In this document: positions 22,636 through 34,030 of the stretch, in pieces
Numbering within the stretch: the stretch's first letter is position 1
Layout of the letters: the number at the start of each line of letters is the position of its first letter
Assembly (NCBI GenBank): GCA_949825065.1
Contig: OX463849.1
Span: 42,467,234 to 42,531,233 of the forward strand
Direction of reading: 5' to 3'
DNA from: Odontocerum albicorne
Taxonomy: Eukaryota; Arthropoda; Insecta; Trichoptera; Odontoceridae
Length of the DNA: 64,000 nucleotides
Notes under the pieces: generated by a model
Seen by the model: the letters and a program-made list of their open reading frames with translations, nothing else
What the model was told of the DNA's origin: nothing
Database searches by the model: none
Program-made: the position numbers and the translations under genes

Positions 22636-23963
22636 TTAAATTGGAAACATATTAAGCAGGGGGCTATTATGAAAATTGGTTTGGTTATTGATGATATTAA
22701 GACTTAATTTTATAGATTTTCTAATCTCGAGAATTTCCAAATTGTCCAGATGTAATCCCCCTCGGTTTATATGTAGAATCCTCAAACCACGATTAATATC
22801 GAACGAATGGCAGTTTTCAATTAACCGTTTAAGTGCCGGAAGGTATTGTATGGCCGTACCTAGCAGGCTGTGATTTTTTCAACAAAAATAAAACCTAAAA
22901 AATTTATATTTTGTATACAAATTTATATTTTGTATACAGATATAAAGGATATTTTGAAAACTTACTAAATATATACACCGTGGGGCGTTTGAGCTGCCGT
23001 TCACTCAGAAAAACACAGTTTAAATATTCACAAAATGTCAGGGTTGTCACAACTTGACACAGAAAACACGTTTACTTATAAATATAGTGGAATATAATTT
23101 ACTTTGTAAACTAAAATCAACAAATTATCTGTATGATGTATAATAAAGCACGAAAGGTAAATAAACTTTAAAATAAAAAAGTAAAAAGTCTATATAAACG
23201 TCGTATTATGCCGCAAAACTACCGCCAATAACCAAAGAATACATGAAAACACACTTTGAAAAATTAACAAAAATAATACACAAAAGTAAAAAATCAACCA
23301 TTGAACAAAACTACAAACGAAGTCATTATAAATCATCGCAATTACGACGCAAAAAATTGTAGTCGGTAACCCTGTATCAGAGACACGTATTGACTGTCAG
23401 TGAAAGCTTTTAGAAAGATGACTGTAACTTTGATAATATCGGTAAATTGTAATATTTAAGTATTTCTTGACCATCTTAATAGATGTCCCTATGTGTTATA
23501 ATTTATAAATTATTTCAATTGGATTTGATATTGGCTTGCGACAAGCTCAAAGGAGAGTGCGTTTACGCGTTCATTTTGTATGGCCGGCCTGGCGAGCACT
23601 GAATCGGAGAGCGTGTCAACACGCTCGTTGCAGTGAACCGGTTAAGTGGTTAGCGAACTCTGAAAAATTATTGTTGTTCAGGCATCTTAAATGTTCCTTA
23701 ACTCGTTTTTCAACATTTCTTTTCGTCTTGCCAATATAAAAATATGAACAATCATTACATTGTAATTTGTAAACTCCGGATTGAGTAAGTTTACTTTCCG
23801 TGTTTCTATTGTTCATAATTTTATTTTTTAATTTATTGGATGTATAAAAAGCTGGTTGGATATTTTTAGGTATTGTTTTGGACACCGTTTGGGCTAAATC
23901 GTTATTGATATAAATCAATCGGCGCCATTGTTTCTGTTGTATTTGATTAATTTGTGGATACAA
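22636..23963 (-). pseudogene. Penelope GIY-YIG endonuclease, split by insertion
   Basis: The minus-strand frame from 23963 contains SGVYKLQCNDCSYFYIGKTK with RNVEKRVKEHLRCL, the GIY-YIG nuclease signature (Y, Y-I-G, R, E, H), preceded by a Cys pair. It is interrupted after EFANHL by the TTAA-flanked element. It resumes at 22824 with IENCHSFDINRGLRILH and ends NSPLLNMFPI before TAA at 22638-22636. The two parts join in frame across a single TTAA. The 5' end merges with a decayed linker to the RT. Confidence 0.88.
22825..23641. mobile_element. piggyBac-like non-autonomous element inside the Penelope endonuclease
   Basis: TTAA at 22821-22824 and 23642-23645 flank inverted ends CCGTTTAAGTGCC and (reverse complement) CCGGTTCACTGCA. 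No transposase frame is visible in the 817 bp. Removing it with one TTAA restores the endonuclease frame, which confirms the boundaries. Confidence 0.88.
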
Positions 23964-24119
23964 ATATTTGTTTACAATAATTTTTTTCTATTTTTTCGAT
24001 AAAATTATGTTTATTATATTTGGGGAGTATCCATTGTTACAAGCTATTGATTTAATTACGTTTAATTATTTTTGAAAGTTGTTTATGGACACCGGAGTAG
24101 TTAATAGTCTATTAATCAT

Positions 24120-24310
24120 TCAATGAAAAGAGGCTAGTTTCTGTGCAAAGGGATGGTTTGATGAATTATGAATTATAATGTCTGTATAAGTTTCTTTTCT
24201 ATAAATGTTAAAATCAATTTTTCCATCAATAATTTTGAGAGATAGGTCTAAAAAGTTTAAACATCCATTATGGCCTATTTCTAAAGTAAATTTAATTTTT
24301 TCGTAAAATA
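24120..24310 (-). pseudogene. Penelope reverse transcriptase C-terminal fragment
   Basis: The minus strand encodes KIKFTLEIGHNGCLNFLDLS then KIDFNIYRKETYTDIIIHNS and HPFAQKLASFH, the RT end/thumb region of Penelope-like elements (FLDL and YRKxTYTD blocks). The catalytic YADD part is absent because the copy is truncated where it meets the inverted arm. Confidence 0.85.
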
Positions 24311-24606
24311 TAAACCGAGGGGGATTGCATCTTGACAATTTGGAAATTCTCGAGATTAAAAAATCTATAAAATTAAGTCTAAATATCATCAATAACCAAA
24401 CCAATTTTCATAATAGCCCTCTGCTTAATATGTTTCCAATTTAAAATCCTCCCCTGCCTTAAAGATTCACATTCACTTTCACATATTTTTTCCCCGCCCC
24501 ATTCACCATTGTATTACATCTCTCCCCACTTCACTCCCCTACCTCACCTCTTTTATATTAGGTTATTTACACTTGTACAGAATATATTTTGGCAACTTAG
24601 TTTATA

Positions 24607-24650
24607 TTCACCTGACGAAGAAGACGGTGGTCTTCGAAACTAGTTGTGAA
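24607..24650 (+). ncRNA. hammerhead ribozyme (right arm)
   Basis: Same structure on the + strand: TTCAC (24607-24611), CTGACGA (24612-24618), GAAGAC (24620-24625), loop GGTG, GTCTTC (24630-24635), GAAA (24636-24639), C-TA-G stem III, UU at 24644-24645, GTGAA (24646-24650). All core nucleotides expected for self-cleavage are intact in both arms, although the flanking protein sequence has decayed. Confidence 0.82.
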
Positions 24651-25117
24651 CCTAAATTAAACCTGTGGTGAACACAAAAATTTAAAATAAGTTTTTTATT
24701 TTACTTATTTTTACCTTTTATATAAAGTTTTGTGTTTATCTTGTTTCGTTTTCATAAAACTTCAGTGATAAAAAATCATTTTCTTTTTTTATCCATTCAA
24801 AACTTTTCGCTAAAAATCTATTGCTATAATAAACATGTTTAATTTCCCAATTGACATGCTATGTTCGTATAATTTCCACTTTTAATAAACAGTAGCAATT
24901 CTAAAATAAAGATTAATTTTCAATAAAATATATTATTAAGTTTGATAAATATCATACCAAACCTATATTCATTATTTTGAGGAGTACAACATACAGTATA
25001 ATCAGATAGCGGAAAACAGATATAAGTTTAAATTTAACCTTTTGTTTTTACAGAAGTAATCCTTGGTATATTTTTGAGATGAGGTTAGTAACTATATGGA
25101 AAAAAATGGCTCACTAA

Positions 25118-25735
25118 GGCTACCCGCGCACTATGCAGCCAGGCTGCGGCAGCCAAAATTTTGAGCAGCCAGCTGACGGTCGGTCGAGATGGGCGTGGAA
25201 GATGTTATAATTGTTTACCTTTTGTCTCGTAAGAAACGCAAAGCAAAAAAAAAGGCATTGGATTCATCCTTTACTTCTGGAGCGGCACTCAAAGGGCTTA
25301 TTTCAACATTATTTTAAGGATCTTCGAAACTTCTCTGGTCATTTTTTTAACTATACAAGAATGTCAGTGCAATCATTTGATAACCTATTGGAAAATATAA
25401 AAAAATTCAATTATCGGTACTAATAGTCGTATGCGAGCTTGTATTACTTTGAGATGTGTACACAAAACCAAAATGTTATGTTTACTTTTAATAATATCGC
25501 GAAAGTCATCGCGAATTTCGTTTAGGAATACGTCTGGCTACTATGACAAGTGCGCGGAGACTTCAGGCAGCCACATACATTTGCCTAGTCTCGCTCTGGC
25601 CGCGCGCAGGCAGTTGGCTGCCGTGCAAGCGTACACGTTATAATGGGTGCCGCAGCCAGGAATTCTTGGCTGCCTAGTGCACGCGCTCCAATGAGCCGCC
25701 ATAGGTCAGATAGGCTACCTAGTGCGCGGGCGCCC
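25118..25735 (+). mobile_element. PIF/Harbinger element, internally deleted
   Basis: TAA at 25115-25117 and 25736-25738 flanks inverted ends GGCTACCCGCGCACTATGCA and (reverse complement) GGGCGCCCGCGCACTAGGTA. The frame 25211-25423 encodes RHWIHPLLLERHSKGLFQHY and FFNYTRMSVQSFDNLLENIK, the start of a Harbinger nuclease. The rest of the nuclease is missing or shifted. Inner GGCAGCC/GGCTGCC repeats lie near both ends. Confidence 0.87.
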
Positions 25736-25857
25736 TAAATCCTTTATCATTTGCATAACAAATTATTTTCCACGAACTATGTTTTTTCTCTTCCTTGAAC
25801 TACATAGTTCTCAAAATAGTTGCAAGGCTGAAGTAAAATAAATGGTATTCAAATATA

Positions 25858-27106
25858 CGAGGGCTGTCCGATAAGTACTTAGCCTCACCGCCCGACAGCA
25901 CCACTATCGCAAGAGCAATTTTTTATCGCGTAGTACATTCTCGTTGACAGCTACTGTCAAAATTTCAGCCGAATCGGACGCGTAGTTTTGTTTTGACCGC
26001 GTGTGGAAGCGAGCGTGTCCGCGGATTTGAGAAAAATGGAAAAAGAGCAATATCGCGCAGCGAAATCAAAGAGCGCTTGGATGCTGTGTACGGTGACTCT
26101 TCTCCTTCGATGGCGACCGTCAAAAATTGGTTTAACGAGTTTCAACGTGTTCGCACGTCGGTTTTTGATGAGCCACGCCCAGGTGCCCCGAAAACGGATA
26201 CCATGGAGGATAACGTGACAAATATCCACGATCTCGTATTGGCAGACCGCCGATTGAAGGTGCGCGAGATAGCTGAGACAGTAGGCATCTCAAAAGACCG
26301 CGTGGGTCATATCCTACATGAAGTATTGGGCATGATAAAGCTGTCGGCGCGATGGGTGCCGCGTTTGCTCACTCCGGACAACAAGCGCAACCGTGAGACC
26401 ACTTCAGAGCAGTGTTTGACGATGTTTAAGCGCAATCCGAAGGAGTTTCTGCTTCGTTTCGTGACCGTCGAATGGATACACTGGTACACACCCGAGACCG
26501 AGGAACAGTCGAAACAGTGGACTTCACCCGGCGAACATGCTCCGAAGAAGGCGAAGACTGTCCCATCGGCCGGAAAGGTGATGGCCACCGTTTTCTGGGA
26601 TTCAAAAGGTGTGATCTACATCGACTTCCTGGAGAAGAGCAAAACGGTCACAGGGCTCTGCTATGCCGAATTATTGGGCCGATTCGACGTCGAATTGCAG
26701 AAAAAACGGCCCCATTTGGCGAAGAAAAAAGTGCTGTTCCATCATGACAACGCACCGGCTCACACCCCCGCCGTCGCCACGGCCAAATTGGTAGAATTAG
26801 GCTACGAACTGCTGCCCCATCCACCGTATTCTCTGGATTTGGCCCCTTGCGACTTCTTTTTGCTTCCAAATTTGAAAAAGTCACTCGCCGGGCAGAAATT
26901 TGAGTCGAATGAGGAGGTTATCGCCGCCACGGAGGCCTACTTTGCAGACCTCCAGAAAACGTATTTTTCAGACGGGTTAAAGAAGTTGGAGCATCGCTGG
27001 GTCAAGTTTATCGAACTCAAAGGAGATTATGTTGAGAAATAAATCGCCACTTTTCCAAAATTTTTGTTATTCTTTTGTAGGCTAAGTACTTATCGGACCA
27101 CCCTCG
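25858..27106 (+). mobile_element. mariner, nearly intact but catalytically broken
   Basis: 1249 bp flanked by TA at 25856-25857 and 27107-27108, with ends CGAGGGCTGTCCGATAAGTA and TACTTATCGGACCACCCTCG. Its GC content is well above that of the neighbourhood. The transposase is described separately. Confidence 0.95.
26036..27042 (+). pseudogene. mariner transposase lacking its first catalytic Asp
   Basis: From RSEIKERLDAVYGDSSPSMA to ELKGDYVEK there is one open frame with two HTH regions, WVPRLLT, HHDNAPAHT and YSLDLAPCDFF. The last two Asp are spaced 34 apart (DD34D). The usual VDETWIH is here VEWIH: an in-frame loss of six bases near 26468 removes the first Asp. A second deletion in the N-terminus (after MEKEQYR) puts the original ATG at 26036 out of frame. 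An upstream in-frame ATG at 25993 makes a 349-residue frame, but this is probably fortuitous. Protein may be made, but it should not transpose. Confidence 0.9.
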
Positions 27107-27126
27107 TAATGGAAATATGATATATT

Positions 27127-27530
27127 AGGTGTTAACATAAGTTGTATCCGTTTTTTTCCAATTTAAAAATGAGCACAAAAAGTAAAACAAAATGGTAAAT
27201 GTTATACGTCATTCGAAAGAAAATTTTCTGCTCTACAAGATATGGTGTTTGCTTTTACGTTACATATATTATTTTATTTGATTACAAGCCTTCAAAATGG
27301 AATGTCAAGTAGACGAAAGTGAGCATTTTCGACACCTCCTTCTGTTCGCGTTCAATCGAGGGAATAAAGCTGCCAAAGCTGCTCGCGATATTTGCGAAGT
27401 GTACAGTGAAGATGCTACGAATGAAAGGACAGCTCGTCGATGGTTTTTGCGTTTCAAAGACGGTAATTTCGACCTGAAAGACATGGAACGTTCCGGACTT
27501 GTAGCATCATCTTGAATAGCTTGTAGCATC
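27127..27530 (+). mobile_element. mariner N-terminal fragment
   Basis: The frame at 27297 encodes HLLLFAFNRGNKAAKAARDI and ERTARRWFLRFKDGNFDLKD, the first HTH of a mariner transposase of a cecropia-like type. It stops at 27515 and no catalytic core follows. The left end lies within the GGTGTTAACATAAGTTGTAT region. Confidence 0.75.
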
Positions 27531-27952
27531 ATCTTGTTTTGTTCCACATCCTCAAAAATCTTTCACCTCAAGGACTATTTCAGTTTTGGAAATAGTCAAG
27601 AAATGCCATGTCACGACATTGCCACGCCTACTCTCTATTTCAGTGTTTGGCCTGTGTGAGGTAAGATGAGTGGGCAGGTATGCTATTGACAAGTTTTCAG
27701 TTTTCATATTCCCAGAGATTAGGTGGTTTTCTTCTCACCACATTTTCAATCTCCTCAAAACTCCTAGATAATAAATATGTTCACTATCTAACCACCTGGA
27801 GTGTATTCATAACAACACTTTGTAAAAGAAAACAGCGTTGTTTTGACATTCCTGTAATAGTATTTTTCATATTTGTAATGCTTTTTACAGAGCAATACTG
27901 TTCATTGGACTTGATTTTGGAAGCAAATTGAATACACTGCAAAAATAATTAA

Positions 27953-28583
27953 CCCTTCCCTTACGGTGATAAAAATAATACGCGTGCTCCGGTGTTGGGT
28001 AGTGAGTACGCAATAAAAAATTAGCGATTTTAAATCGGAAAAATAAGAACATTCATAGATAATCCCCTTAATTAATTATAATTGAAGTTAAAAATTATAA
28101 TAATTGAGATTTATTTGCTGAAAACATTAAAAAACCATCTGAAAACATTAAAAAACGCTCACGGAACGGGCGTACGTCTAACCTATTTGCAAGCCTAGAA
28201 GCTACTAGTGGCGCGGAACGTCAGTCGCATACCCCGGCGCTTACGCCTTTGCTTGCGACGTTGAGACAATTCAGCTCCTCGCAATTCAGTCTAGTATGCA
28301 AGAGTGAGATGCCAATATAGTGTCGCGCTTCCCGCATACTATTAACCTATCGTCAAGACGAGGCACTCGCAGCGTTTAAATGCGAATTTGTTTTCGATCT
28401 TTACAAAACACCTCGATGTAGTCGATAAATTCTGATTATTATTAATATTATTTTTTGAATCAATGCGTAAATATATAATGGAGGAATACCTAAAATCTTA
28501 ACCTTGTATTTATAATATTTATAGAGATATTGATGGTTATTAGAAGCAACGTGTAGAAGATACCCAACACAGGGAAGGAAAGG
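27953..28583. mobile_element. piggyBac-like non-autonomous element
   Basis: TTAA at 27949-27952 and 28584-28587 flank CCCTTCCCTTACGGTG and (reverse complement) CCTTTCCTTCCCTGTG. The left 50 bp resemble the left end of the 6357-7269 element (CTTCCCTTAC, then GTGTTGG about 40 bp in). No coding sequence is seen. Confidence 0.65.
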
Positions 28584-28587
28584 TTAA

Positions 28588-29160
28588 TAAAGAAGCTTCA
28601 TTTCTCAGTCAGAAGCATTTCTACTGCACTCTTAGATTGAGGAATACTATTAAATGTTCCATATCGACAGATCAATGTGTTACCATCTGTTTCATGATTT
28701 ATTACTGTTTAAGTCACAGAATTTGTGAAATATTTTTTTATGCTCTTTGTTAAAATAATATTGTTCTGTTGTACCGATTACTTATTAAAACACATGTCAA
28801 TACTTATAAGTAAAAGGATCCAACCCATATAGACTTTTATTTGAAATTTCCTAATACAGTGGAAATACGAAACAATGGAGATAGAAATATTTTTTTCATA
28901 TTAAAAGAAGTACACAAAAATATTACCAATATTTTCAATGTCGTAATAATAGTTAAGATAGAAAGTTAACATTTTATGCAGTTTTTAACACAACACAAGG
29001 GGCACACAATTTATTAACACTTAACATGTTTAATAACTTCATCAGATGAAAATACACATACGATAATATGAAGAAAGTGAAAAAAATTTAATGGTTTTTT
29101 GTAAAAAAATCATATCTTTTTTGCACTATGTTTTTTATCATTTTATTATTTACAAATTGT
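28588..29160. other. intergenic, unassigned
   Basis: AT-rich sequence without recognised coding or repeat features. Confidence 0.4.
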
Positions 29161-29164
29161 TCAA

Positions 29165-29470
29165 TATCGCCATAATTTAGTTTATTTCACGACTCGTATG
29201 TACATCTATATATCTGCGCATTCTTTTTATCAATTTTCGCATTTCTGATGTAGTGGGAACAGGAACTGGTAAATCGATGTCATTATCTTCACCCGCTGTA
29301 TCCACTTCCGTAAGCTGTACGACGTCCAAAATATCACAATCTGTTAAAATCGGCGATATACATACATTATCATCAACTGTGACAAATTCATCTAATGATA
29401 CCGAACTTTCTGTAAAAGATGAAACACGCCCAAAAATTTCACTAAATATTGCAGTATGTTGGTCTCTTTA
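29165..29470 (-). mobile_element. pogo/Tigger transposase C-terminal remnant
   Basis: The minus strand reads EFVTVDDNVCISPILTDCDI then DNDIDLPVPVPTTSEMRKLI, which fits the acidic tail and final helix of Tigger/jerky-type transposases. The upstream DDE core is not recognisable. Boundaries are approximate. Confidence 0.7.
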
Positions 29471-29559
29471 TGATTGTCGACAATGTAGAGTTAGCGATTC
29501 TAAATTGTTTACAAATGTGTTTTCGAAGAATGTCCTACACCTACTGCTTTAAGTAACTC

Positions 29560-32275
29560 CATTTTAACTATAAGCAAAATAGTGCTTTGTTAACACCCAA
29601 ATTTTTCTGCCTTTGCACTATTGGGAGATAAATTCACAATTTTTTCACTAAACACGAAATACACTTGAGAGACTCATGACTGAAATGTTTTACCTGCCGG
29701 CGGATAATCCCATTTGTTTAAAATAATACCTTGGTATGGTGTGCGGCAAGCAGTGACTATCTATTTTTACTATCTGATTTCGGCCTAGTCAATAAAAAGT
29801 GAGTTGATAGTAAACAATTTGGTGACTATGCGGTAGCCGGTATATTTTTTGTTCTTCTGAGATATGAAATCGTTTTGTGTTATTAATATTATTTCATATT
29901 AACCACTGTATTTTACATGATAAAATATGTGTATTTTGTTGTTAAATTACATTTTGATTTCTTTCATATATGCCATATAAGTGATGTTTTAATCTTTTTG
30001 AACAAGTCCCTATTACAATTTTATAAAGTTACCTTTAGCTGAATAAGTTTTGGTACTTACTTATATGATATTGTACCATGAGTGTAAAACACAGCAAGTC
30101 CAAAACATTGTGTAAATTGACTGCTTTTATGGTTATTTAGAGTGTTATACCGTGGTAATTGAAAACTCAACACCTTGATCTACAGATCATATATTTGCTT
30201 TCACGATTAATCATTGAAATTTAATATTTCTGAATATGAACATTTTACGATATGCCGTTTTTCACCATTCCTCATTTTTATAACTAACCCATTTATTATC
30301 TAGCAGTTTTTCTTCGTGTAGTTGAAATTACCTTTTCAATTTCTGTGATTTAGTATGCCTTGAATACAAAACAATAATTGAATATTTTTTAAATCCTTTT
30401 CATGTAAAATTTTTCTTAAATCAATAATTCTTTATAAATATGTATGTTATTTGTCAAAGTATTTAAAATATCAAACCCTACGGTATATAAAATTTATTGT
30501 TTACGGTTCGATTAAAGTAAAAACATTCACCTACAATCCTCACTTTTGTATCTATTTTATGGCAACTTTTTGAAGCAGTCTTTTCTAATATTCATTGGAA
30601 AGCCAAATTAGTATTTAAATTATATATTTATGTTGTTTAGTTCCAATTATTGTTTATGAAAATATTAAGATGTACACAAAATTTATTGTCACTTATAAGA
30701 CATCAACTCTGATTATATTTTTTTCTGTTAAAATCTCACTAGCTTTTAGGCAATAAATGTTAACATTATTGGTACAATTTGAATCCATCTCCTTGCACAA
30801 TTTGTTTATTTTTCCTAGTATATGTAATCGTTACAGATTATTTCTCATTTCATCATATTTCAAATTGATGGGGGGCTATTTTCCTTTCTTAAAATTATTA
30901 AAACCATTTTAAAATATTGATCTCTTATGAAATGTCCAATATATGATTTATCACTTGCAAAATTATAAGTTTTCAAGTATTTTAAAAATCTAAAATGAAA
31001 AAGGTTTTTCCAGTTTTAGATCACAAATGTATGTTAAAAAATGTTTTAAAAGATTTTATTTCTTCAAAGTGGCATATGTACACTTTTGACATTCACTAAT
31101 TAATTGAAAATTATAAGAATGTAGATGATACATTATGTGAACAAATTAATCAAAATTAAAATTTTGATTAATTTCTATAAAGAAATCTAAACATATTTTT
31201 CTTCAATATTTCAGAGTAAACTTTGAAAAACGTTTTTTATCTAACAATTATCTAAGTGGTAGATTTGGATTTACTTGAACATTTTTGTTATATCTAATTC
31301 AATTGTGTCGATAGTAACATTTATGAGAGTCGCCCCATCCATTTTACTAAGAAGTAAGGCAAAACTTTCATTAAATCTATTGTATTTGAAAAACAGAATG
31401 TGAAACAAAATCACTAGATCATATTAAAGAGGAAAATACTTTAAATAAGATATATTTTTAAGAAAATACAAACATCTAGAGCTTGAATTTAATTTTGGGC
31501 TAAGGTTTTACTTATATAAGTAACATTGTTAGCTAATTATTATTAAAACAGTATGAGTGAGATAGGAGTGATAAGTTACTAATCAATTTTGTTTAAGAAT
31601 AATTTGCAGAGTCGGGTTGGACAGTGAGTTGGATAGAAGTGTCGGTCGAGTGGTGCGATGATAGGTTGGGCTTATAGGTTCCGTCTCGACAGAAGGAGCC
31701 GAGTTGCTTTACATTTAGTCATTTCTTAGCATGACTTAGGAGGTGCTTATCTATTTTCCCATTTTATATTAATTTTTATTTACATTATTGAGATTCTTTA
31801 AAATACATATATTATACTTTTAATTTGTTATGTTTATAAAAGCCCTCTTCGAAATTGTTTGAATTGCTGAAGAAGTGCATATTTTATTATGTTTATGTGC
31901 ATAGAAATATGTAGATTATTTATGTGAAAATAATTTTTTAGCAGTTGATCTCGTATATTATATTTGATTTTTGGGTAGTATGCTTACAATAATTAGAATA
32001 TTTATCATAGTTCTACTGGCAGTGTCAGCTGTCAGCTATTGAGTCAATTCTTTTTATAATTAAATATTTTACCTTTGTAGAGTGTGCTCATATTTATATC
32101 TGATAATTAGTCGTTTCTTGGGAACTTTTATAATTTTTAAAATAATTACTACATAAAAGCAATCAGAAATATTAGAAATACACAAAATATTAGTGGAACC
32201 ATACCATATCTGTTTTTAAGTGTTTTGAGTAGAAATTTGGGGACATATTTTGTATGAGCATTATGTTATTGTTAA
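29560..32275. other. long AT-rich intergenic stretch
   Basis: About 2.7 kb with no trusted frame. A slightly GC-richer patch at 31610-31700 (GGTCGAGTGGTGCG area) is unassigned. Confidence 0.4.
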
Positions 32276-32575
32276 GGTCTGTCCTGTAGTGAAAATCCCA
32301 TGAATGTGGTTAGTCAATCGTGTAAATATTTTACTTATACAAAAACATCTTGTTACAGAAAACATATTTGGATACCGTGTTATCAATATGTTTCATCTAT
32401 TCAACAAAGTGTATTACATCCAAATTATGGACCAATACAAAAGATACTTAATAAGAAACTTAATGAGTTTATTGTAGAAGGAGAAAACAAATTGACGGTT
32501 GTTGACAAAGCCATGTTTTGGGCCATAGAACTAAGTTCAAATAAATACAAAGTTGTATCAAATATCATACAATGA
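32276..32575 (+). CDS. hypothetical short frame, possibly a terminal exon
   Basis: Open from 32276, with ATG at 32300, giving 91 residues; stop TGA at 32573. AATAAA begins at 32583, immediately after the stop, which is unusual for chance AT-rich frames. Possible acceptors (CCTGTAG at 32283-32289) would make this a 3' exon. The product is Lys/Asn/Ile-rich (PIQKILNKKLNEFIVEGENK); I recognise no domain, signal peptide or membrane segment. It could be real, a decayed mobile-element frame, or chance. Confidence 0.3.
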   Translation, partial: GLSCSENPMNVVSQSCKYFTYTKTSCYRKHIWIPCYQYVSSIQQSVLHPNYGPIQKILNKKLNEFIVEGENKLTVVDKAMFWAIELSSNKYKVVSNIIQ

Positions 32576-32589
32576 TTGATGGAATAAAA

Positions 32590-33594
32590 CAAATGTTTAT
32601 TATAAGAAAATTGATTGTTTTAATAATCATCCGATACATTCCATCCACAGCCTGATATCCCATATCCTCCCACTATAGACTGAGATCGCTTGATCTCTAT
32701 CTATCATAACACACTGTGTAGTTAGGGATAGGTGTCCGATTCGTTGAATCCCTTACGGGCGATAAAACTTATATTATCTTCACCTTTTCATATCAAAGGC
32801 TCTACTACTTCCACCCAGAATTCTGTCACCTAGATAGTACTGGACATTCCATGAATCGATTCTTCTTCGGTGCGAGATACCGAGCTCTTCGGGCACTGAA
32901 GCGAGTGTCATATGGACTGCTCCTTACCGCAGATACGGAGATTCGATTAATCATGTAACATTCTTACATGAAGGAAGGCGCCTTCGCATGCGGTGTTAAG
33001 AATAATTTCTAATCAATCAAAAAAGAAAAGAAAATAAAAACAAGGACATGAACACCTAGTGCCCCCTGGAAATGACTTGAATGCTGGACAAACCTTTCGC
33101 CACAAAGGCACAACAAGAATTATATTATAAATTCATATGACAATATTTTATTAACTGTAATTTGAGTTTATAATACATATTTATATTAAGGCTATTTATA
33201 ATACACAGCAGAAGCGTCTGAATAAATTGAAATATGAACATTTATTATTACATTTTTTTTTATTTGCCCCACCTATTTACTGTGCCACGCATTGCAACCA
33301 TTGCTGATGTATTGTACTTGGAACAACAATATAAATCAACCTCTTAAATTTTTCTATAATCATCACCACATTATGTCAGGTAATGCCATTGTACCCATGT
33401 GTCACTTCTTGGAAGTGGAATCTTCACAATGTCAATATTGTTCATATAGTGTCATTCTGGTATATTTAAAAAGTGACGTAGAGTTCACACTCGTATAATA
33501 GTAATGGGGGGGGGGGGGGCTGAAGGGATAATAAAATTCAAACTGATGAATTTAATAACTTTTTCTTTAGTTTTTTACACTAAAATACATTTTT
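32590..33594. other. intergenic, unassigned, with G14 tract
   Basis: A GC-richer segment at 32640-33000 (CTTTTCATATCAAAGGCTC area) looks repeat-like but has no terminal repeat that I can define. A 14-base G run is at 33506-33519. TTTATT at 33241 (AATAAA on the minus strand) is a candidate poly(A) signal for the DMAC2-like gene. Confidence 0.35.
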
Positions 33595-34030
33595 TTAACC
33601 TATTTTTATCAATAATTCAGGATTGGCTTCTTCTAACATAGCACACATATTGTCAAGATTTTCAGACCTAAGCTTTTCATCTAATTTTAACACTTTCAAC
33701 CTTTCCAATCTGTAGAAGGCATGTAGTCCTCTATGTGTAATGGAAGTTCCATTGAGATCCAAGTATTCTAATGATTTACTCGTTATATTACTAATTTTAT
33801 CTAAACACCAATCATCAATTTTTGGATTATTCTTTAAGGAAAGATATTTTATATAGTTAAGATTTTCAAAATTATCTAACCCTTCATAGCGCATTCCACC
33901 TGACAACATATTTTCACAATCAATATATTCAATAAAGAAGCCATTTTCAAATTCTTTAGGAAATGGTGGTTTTAGATTTTTAGGTGGTATCCCTTTCTCT
34001 GCTCTGATCCATGCATCGTTGCCGACAAAT
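33595..34030 (-). CDS. DMAC2: DMAC2-like exon 2 (LRR region)
   Basis: Acceptor TTCCAG on the minus strand just above 34030. The joined AG|A gives Arg followed by FVGNDAWIRAEKGIPPKNLK. It encodes three or four leucine-rich repeats and ends ELLIKIG before the stop. Confidence 0.9.

Larger units (their letters stand above)
22358..24722 (-). mobile_element. Penelope-like element, inverted dimer with two hammerhead ribozymes
   Basis: Two arms of about 410 bp (22358-22773 and 24313-24722) are near-perfect inverted repeats. Each holds the C-terminus of a GIY-YIG endonuclease, a 3' UTR and a hammerhead ribozyme. Between them, on the minus strand, lie a reverse transcriptase end (24310-24120) and the GIY-YIG domain (23963-23642). 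Thus the 3' end of one copy on + abuts a 5'-truncated copy on -, an arrangement known for Penelope-like elements. A TTAA-flanked insertion at 22825-23641 splits the endonuclease. Confidence 0.9.

Noticed and set aside
23536..23739. + strand frame starting MRQAQRRVRLRVHF
   Set aside because: It runs across the junction between the TTAA element and the Penelope endonuclease, antisense to a clear GIY-YIG coding sequence; a shadow frame.
29253..29552. + strand 99-residue Ser/Thr-rich frame as a gene
   Set aside because: The opposite strand reads as the acidic C-terminal tail of a Tigger transposase, which explains the open frame.
32640..33010. Possible solo LTR
   Set aside because: GC-richer patch with repeat-like texture, but I could not find TG...CA ends with a matching target duplication or a second copy in the window.
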